Positions 61,455-64,000 of a stretch of 64,000 bases of DNA are shown here, piece after piece. Under the pieces are notes generated by a model that was not told the origin of the DNA, searched no databases, and saw only the letters and a program-made list of their open reading frames with translations. The translations under genes and the position numbers were made by a program. The stretch lies in contig JBGTJE010000043.1 in the NCBI GenBank assembly GCA_041745295.1, positions 56,341 to 120,340 of the forward strand, written 5' to 3'. Each line of letters opens with the position of its first letter. Position 1 is the stretch's first letter. Source of the DNA: JANMEB01 sp041745295 (lineage in GTDB: Bacteria > Planctomycetota > Planctomycetia > Pirellulales > Pirellulaceae).

Positions 61455-61925
61455 ATGACTAACGAAGATTTTATGCGAATGGCGATCCGCGTCGCCCAAA
61501 ACGGGATCGCGGCGGGCCAGACGCCGTTTGGAGCAGTGATTGTTCGCGACGGATCGGTCGTGGCAGACGGACACAATTGCGTTTGGCTTTCTTGTGATCC
61601 GACCGCCCACGCCGAAGTCGTGACGATTCGCAATGCCGCTCAAGCATTGAAGACGATTGACCTTGGCGGCACCGTGATGTACACGACCTGTGAGCCGTGC
61701 CCAATGTGTCTGGCGGCGATTCATTGGGCCAAGATCGACGCCGTATTCCACGGAGCGGAAATCGCGGACGCTCAGGCCGCAGGGTTTTGCGAGTTGAACG
61801 TGCCCGCAAAACACTTGGTTCAACACGGCGGCAGTCCGCTTCGCGTTGAACCCGGATTACTTCGCCAGGAAGCCAGCAAACTATTTGCCGAATGGAAAGC
61901 CGCGGGTTTGTCTAAGCCTTATTAG
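61455..61925 (+). CDS. Nucleoside/guanine deaminase (cytidine deaminase-like zinc enzyme)
   Basis: A 156-residue zinc hydrolase. The zinc and catalytic motif HAE is in DPTAHAEVVTIRNA and the Cys pair in TTCEPCPMCLAAIHW. MAIRVAQNGIAAGQTPFGAV is the standard N-terminal helix. The C-terminal extension (AKHLVQHGGSPLRVEP and so on) matches guanine deaminase (GuaD-type) better than the tRNA adenosine deaminase TadA, but both are close. ATG 61455 is used; GTG 61443 would add four residues. It acts in purine salvage if the first reading is right. It lies between two repeat regions. Confidence 0.85.
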   Translation: MTNEDFMRMAIRVAQNGIAAGQTPFGAVIVRDGSVVADGHNCVWLSCDPTAHAEVVTIRNAAQALKTIDLGGTVMYTTCEPCPMCLAAIHWAKIDAVFHGAEIADAQAAGFCELNVPAKHLVQHGGSPLRVEPGLLRQEASKLFAEWKAAGLSKPY

Positions 61926-61940
61926 GATGAGTCTCAAAGC

Positions 61941-62018
61941 ATCAGCCGCAGGGCGCTAGCCCCCGGTTTCTGCCTAGAACATGGATCCCACGACCGGATG
62001 CTAGCGCGTTGCGGCTGA
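61941..62018. repeat. Repeat family C, copy 2 (78 bp inverted pair)
   Basis: Left ATCAGCCGCAGGGCGCTAGC and CCCCGGTTT; right ACCGGATGCTAGCGCG and TTGCGGCTGA. The outer arms TCAGCCGCA/TGCGGCTGA and inner GCTAGC cores are complementary. Confidence 0.75.
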
Positions 62019-62097
62019 GAAGAAAACTCGCGATTCGAGTTTTGAGACAAAGCCTAGTTCAATGTTGTTGTTTAGTTTCCGAGTTGGCAAAGTTGCC

Positions 62098-62135
62098 ATT
62101 CGCTCCGCGAAAGTACGTTCTTTCGCGGAGCGAAT
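62098..62135. repeat. Family B palindrome, 38 bp
   Basis: ATTCGCTCCGCGAAAG and CTTTCGCGGAGCGAAT flank TACGTT. It is the core of the 60 bp palindrome at 43650-43819 with different outer bases. Confidence 0.8.
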
Positions 62136-62199
62136 CGATCGTGCTGATTTTACTTGGCATTGCACGTAATCCTTGGGCGCTGTCGACTTGTTGGAATGG

Positions 62200-62847
62200 T
62201 TAGTGTCGTTCGTCGCGACTTTGTTTTGCCGACTGCGTCCTTTGCTGGCGCTCGTAGGATTCTAGTTCGCGAAAGCTGACGATTTTTCTCCCGCGGAACG
62301 ACGAGTAATCGTTGATGAATTCACGTGTGGTTGCATAGGGACCGATAATTTCCCCCGGACGCTTGGAGTCAGCAAAGAAGTAATAGGCACCGCCCTTCTG
62401 AAACGAAGCCATCCAATGCATGCGAAACGTGTTGCCATTCATGGATATCGGTTCGAACTCGATCATCAGGTACTTCGGTTGCGTTTGCGGGGTAATGACT
62501 CGGAGCGTTTCCACTGCGAAGCGAGTCAAGTCAATGCAGACGCCTGACGGCGCTGTGAAAAAATCATGAGGCTCATAGATGGGCAACCGCTCCGACTTGT
62601 TTCGCTGAGTTTCCGAAAGGAGCATGGCTCGCGACAGGTCGTAATCGAAATTAGCACCAATCCAAGCATTCACGTCTTCGGCGTTTTGCCAGACCACAAG
62701 AGCGTGCTCGTAGGAAGGAGCGTCCTTGAACACCCTAGTCGGAACCCGGAGATAATCGGGTTGATCGGATGTCGGGTCGACGACGTTTGACGCCGCGCCG
62801 CAGCCCAAAGTAGTTAACAAGATCAAGGCGATGAAGATGCGTCGCAT
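62200..62847 (-). CDS. Transglutaminase-like lipoprotein
   Basis: A 215-residue protein. The signal MRRIFIALILLTTLGC ends in a lipobox (TTLGC). A possible Cys-His-Asp triad of the transglutaminase/papain type is present: Cys in APSGVCIDLTRFAVETL, His in TFRMHWMASFQKG, Asp in YYFFADSKRPGEIIG. The region WIGANFDYDLSRAMLL is the preceding helix. Such proteins may cleave or crosslink peptides at the envelope. AGGAA precedes the ATG. It is a single gene, and its terminator is not clear. Confidence 0.75.
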   Translation of the reverse strand: MRRIFIALILLTTLGCGAASNVVDPTSDQPDYLRVPTRVFKDAPSYEHALVVWQNAEDVNAWIGANFDYDLSRAMLLSETQRNKSERLPIYEPHDFFTAPSGVCIDLTRFAVETLRVITPQTQPKYLMIEFEPISMNGNTFRMHWMASFQKGGAYYFFADSKRPGEIIGPYATTREFINDYSSFRGRKIVSFRELESYERQQRTQSAKQSRDERH

Positions 62848-63151
62848 GTACGTTCCTAAAGGCTACGATTGGGCGCACGGAATGTTTGACGCGAGCTCCA
62901 TTGTAGTCGCTTGCGATCGTGCTCACCCTTGGACTGGTGCGGACAAATTTGTGGGAAGGCGGGGCGGAGCCTCGAAGACAGCGTGTTCGCAGTAGTAGGT
63001 CTCGCGAGCCGAGCGAGACTTGGAGGCGCCGTCGATTATCAATCCCAAATCAGGTGATTGGGGAAAATATTTCTTTGGCATTTCCGTGCCGTGACGGTGT
63101 TTGGTTTGGTGGGCTCAATCATGCTGCAAGGTCTCGCTCGGCTCGCGAGAC
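62848..63151. other. Spacer dominated by a family A repeat
   Basis: The right half is the family A pair (62995-63155). The left part (62848-62994) should hold the promoter of the lipoprotein gene; no gene is seen. Confidence 0.5.
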
Positions 63152-63155
63152 CTAC
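62995..63155. repeat. Repeat family A, inverted pair, copy 5 (161 bp)
   Basis: The left unit 62995-63019 begins GTAGGTCTCGC; the right unit 63131-63155 ends GCGAGACCTAC, and its CTA is the complement of the stop codon of the phosphatase gene at 63152. Both units are perfect copies. Confidence 0.88.
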
Positions 63156-63985
63156 TGCGCGATCGCGCCGATGATTTTCTCACCGAGGCTATGAGTGCGG
63201 GCCAGCAAGATACCGGACGGAAAGACCGGGTTGGGCTTGTTGAAGACCAGGGGTCGGCCAAGCAAATCGCTCGACCAGCCGCCGGCTTCGCGGACGATCA
63301 AGTCCAGCGGCGCGATATCCCACTCTTTGGCGGAGATCGGCTGATCGGTGGCTGATCGGCCGATGATCGCGTCGACTCCCGTCGCCAAAAACGTGCGCGG
63401 ACTTATTCCCGATCCGGCTCGCATCGCGCGAGCATCGATGCGCAGGGCAAGGTCCGTAATCCATTGCAAATTCGCGGGTGCCCCTAACCAATGGCGAGTC
63501 ACGATGACGGGCGGAGTTGCCGCGAGCGGAAACGCTATTGCTTGCCAGGCGGCCTCGTGTCCGAGCCAAACGCCACTTTTGGCCGCGGTGGCGATCGTTC
63601 GACAGAAGACCGGTTGATGCGTCACCGCGACAACCGGAATGCCGTGTTCAACCAGCGCGATGTAGATATCGAAATCGTCTGAGCCGGAAACATAGGCCGT
63701 CGTTCCATCGATTGGGTCGACAATCCAACAACGATTGAACCCAAGGCGGGAATCATCGTCGACGTCTTCTTCGGTGAGGATGGCATCCCGCGGAAATTCG
63801 GCTTGTAACCGCGCGCGGATCAAATCGGCAGAGGCTAGGTCTGCGCTCGTGACGATCGAACCATCGGGTTTAAGTTTCTGCGTGAATTCTTTGCGCAGAT
63901 CCAAAACAAGTTCGCCGGCAATGCGGGCAACGTCGATCGCGCAATCGAGTTCGTGGCGCAAGTTTGTCGGTACTTCGATCACCAA
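63152..63985 (-). CDS. Inositol monophosphatase family enzyme (CysQ-like)
   Basis: A 277-residue Mg-dependent phosphatase. Motifs: LTEEDVDDD (metal Glu), CWIVDPIDGTTAYVSG (the DPxDGT metal motif) and KEWDIAPLDLIVREAGG (the WDxAxxxxxxxxAGG motif). This family includes inositol-1-phosphatase and 3'-phosphoadenosine 5'-phosphate phosphatase; the sequence does not decide. No ATG is available: TTG 63985 or GTG 63982 must start. The stop codon TAG lies in a family A repeat, and the ribosome-binding site GGAGG at the 5' end may come from a family K repeat. Confidence 0.88.
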   Translation of the reverse strand: MVIEVPTNLRHELDCAIDVARIAGELVLDLRKEFTQKLKPDGSIVTSADLASADLIRARLQAEFPRDAILTEEDVDDDSRLGFNRCWIVDPIDGTTAYVSGSDDFDIYIALVEHGIPVVAVTHQPVFCRTIATAAKSGVWLGHEAAWQAIAFPLAATPPVIVTRHWLGAPANLQWITDLALRIDARAMRAGSGISPRTFLATGVDAIIGRSATDQPISAKEWDIAPLDLIVREAGGWSSDLLGRPLVFNKPNPVFPSGILLARTHSLGEKIIGAIAQ

Positions 63986-63988
63986 GAC

Positions 63989-64000
63989 CCCCCCTCCCTA
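63989..64000. repeat. Start of a family K repeat at window edge
   Basis: CCCCCCTCCCTA matches the first bases of the K copy at 25014. On the minus strand its GGGAGG precedes the phosphatase start. The repeat continues beyond the window. Confidence 0.4.

Noticed and set aside
11282..63155. Family A repeats as a CRISPR array or transposon with genes
   Set aside because: The units are inverted, not direct, far apart, and interiors encode nothing.
1..64000. tRNA, rRNA or tmRNA genes
   Set aside because: I looked for tRNA-like T-loop (GTTCGA) and acceptor pairing and for conserved rRNA stretches by eye and found none convincing; a tRNAscan or Rfam run would be decisive.

Overview
The window looks like chromosomal DNA of a planctomycete, most likely of the Pirellulales type. 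The markers are a DUF1559 protein with a pilin-like N-terminus (44724-45884), a DUF1549/DUF1553 plus DUF1501 pair (19457-22982), a Tat-exported Gfo/Idh/MocA oxidoreductase, a small MRLTLRTLLAYL-type protein, several Ser/Thr protein kinases, FHA and adenylate cyclase signalling proteins, a very large exported protein and a Cys-rich lipoprotein. About 45 genes are supported. Most are singletons or short operons on both strands. No rRNA, tRNA, CRISPR array, phage or intact insertion sequence was seen.

Layout. 1-6636: 5' part of a Ser/Thr kinase, an exported protein with a lectin-like C-terminus, an M24 peptidase, a second kinase, an RluA-type pseudouridine synthase and Maf. 6809-11124: an MFS transporter, a degraded stretch with the C-terminal remnant of what may be an SPFH protein, and a coiled-coil membrane protein. 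11477-15369: a minus-strand cluster in the order hpf, EIIA (ptsN-like), ptsH, rng, rnpA, yidD, which joins ribosome hibernation, PTS regulation, RNA processing and membrane insertion. 15759-23000: an oxidoreductase and MetE-like pair, a membrane-anchored protein, and the DUF1501 and DUF1549/1553 pair. 23184-35888: an exported EEP-family protein, a repeat-bounded frameshifted DUF559 cassette, a 2133-residue exported protein, the Cys-rich lipoprotein and a Lon-like protease. 36136-43559: glycogen phosphorylase interrupted by an in-frame amber codon, a lipoprotein, class II aldolase, a dGTPase-like HD protein and a PIN/TRAM membrane protein. 44038-51780: an arsC relic, the DUF1559 protein, a tiny minus-strand transcription unit, a DUF4105 lipoprotein and a YtrA-type regulator with an ABC exporter operon. 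52049-64000: TerB-like protein, FHA-GAF-adenylate cyclase, an FHA/kinase/membrane-protein operon, a coiled-coil membrane protein, a deaminase, a transglutaminase-like lipoprotein and an inositol-phosphatase family enzyme.

The most unusual aspect is the intergenic DNA. Nearly every spacer of over 150 bp carries short palindromic repeats. I distinguish at least ten families, mostly as inverted pairs of hairpins, and several have GTAG at the outer edge of the hairpin, as in REP/BIME elements. One family puts its GTAG so that TAG is the stop codon of the neighbouring gene in up to four places. A second family occurs as 93-94 bp units with homologous interiors. At 43650-43819 a 106 bp element with inverted ends sits inside another palindrome, with a 4 bp duplication; removing it restores a perfect 60 bp palindrome.

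Four genes are broken (SPFH-like remnant, DUF559, glgP, arsC). This points to either local gene decay or residual assembly errors. Start codons were chosen from Shine-Dalgarno-like sequences, signal peptides and overlaps, and several remain uncertain, as stated in the entries.
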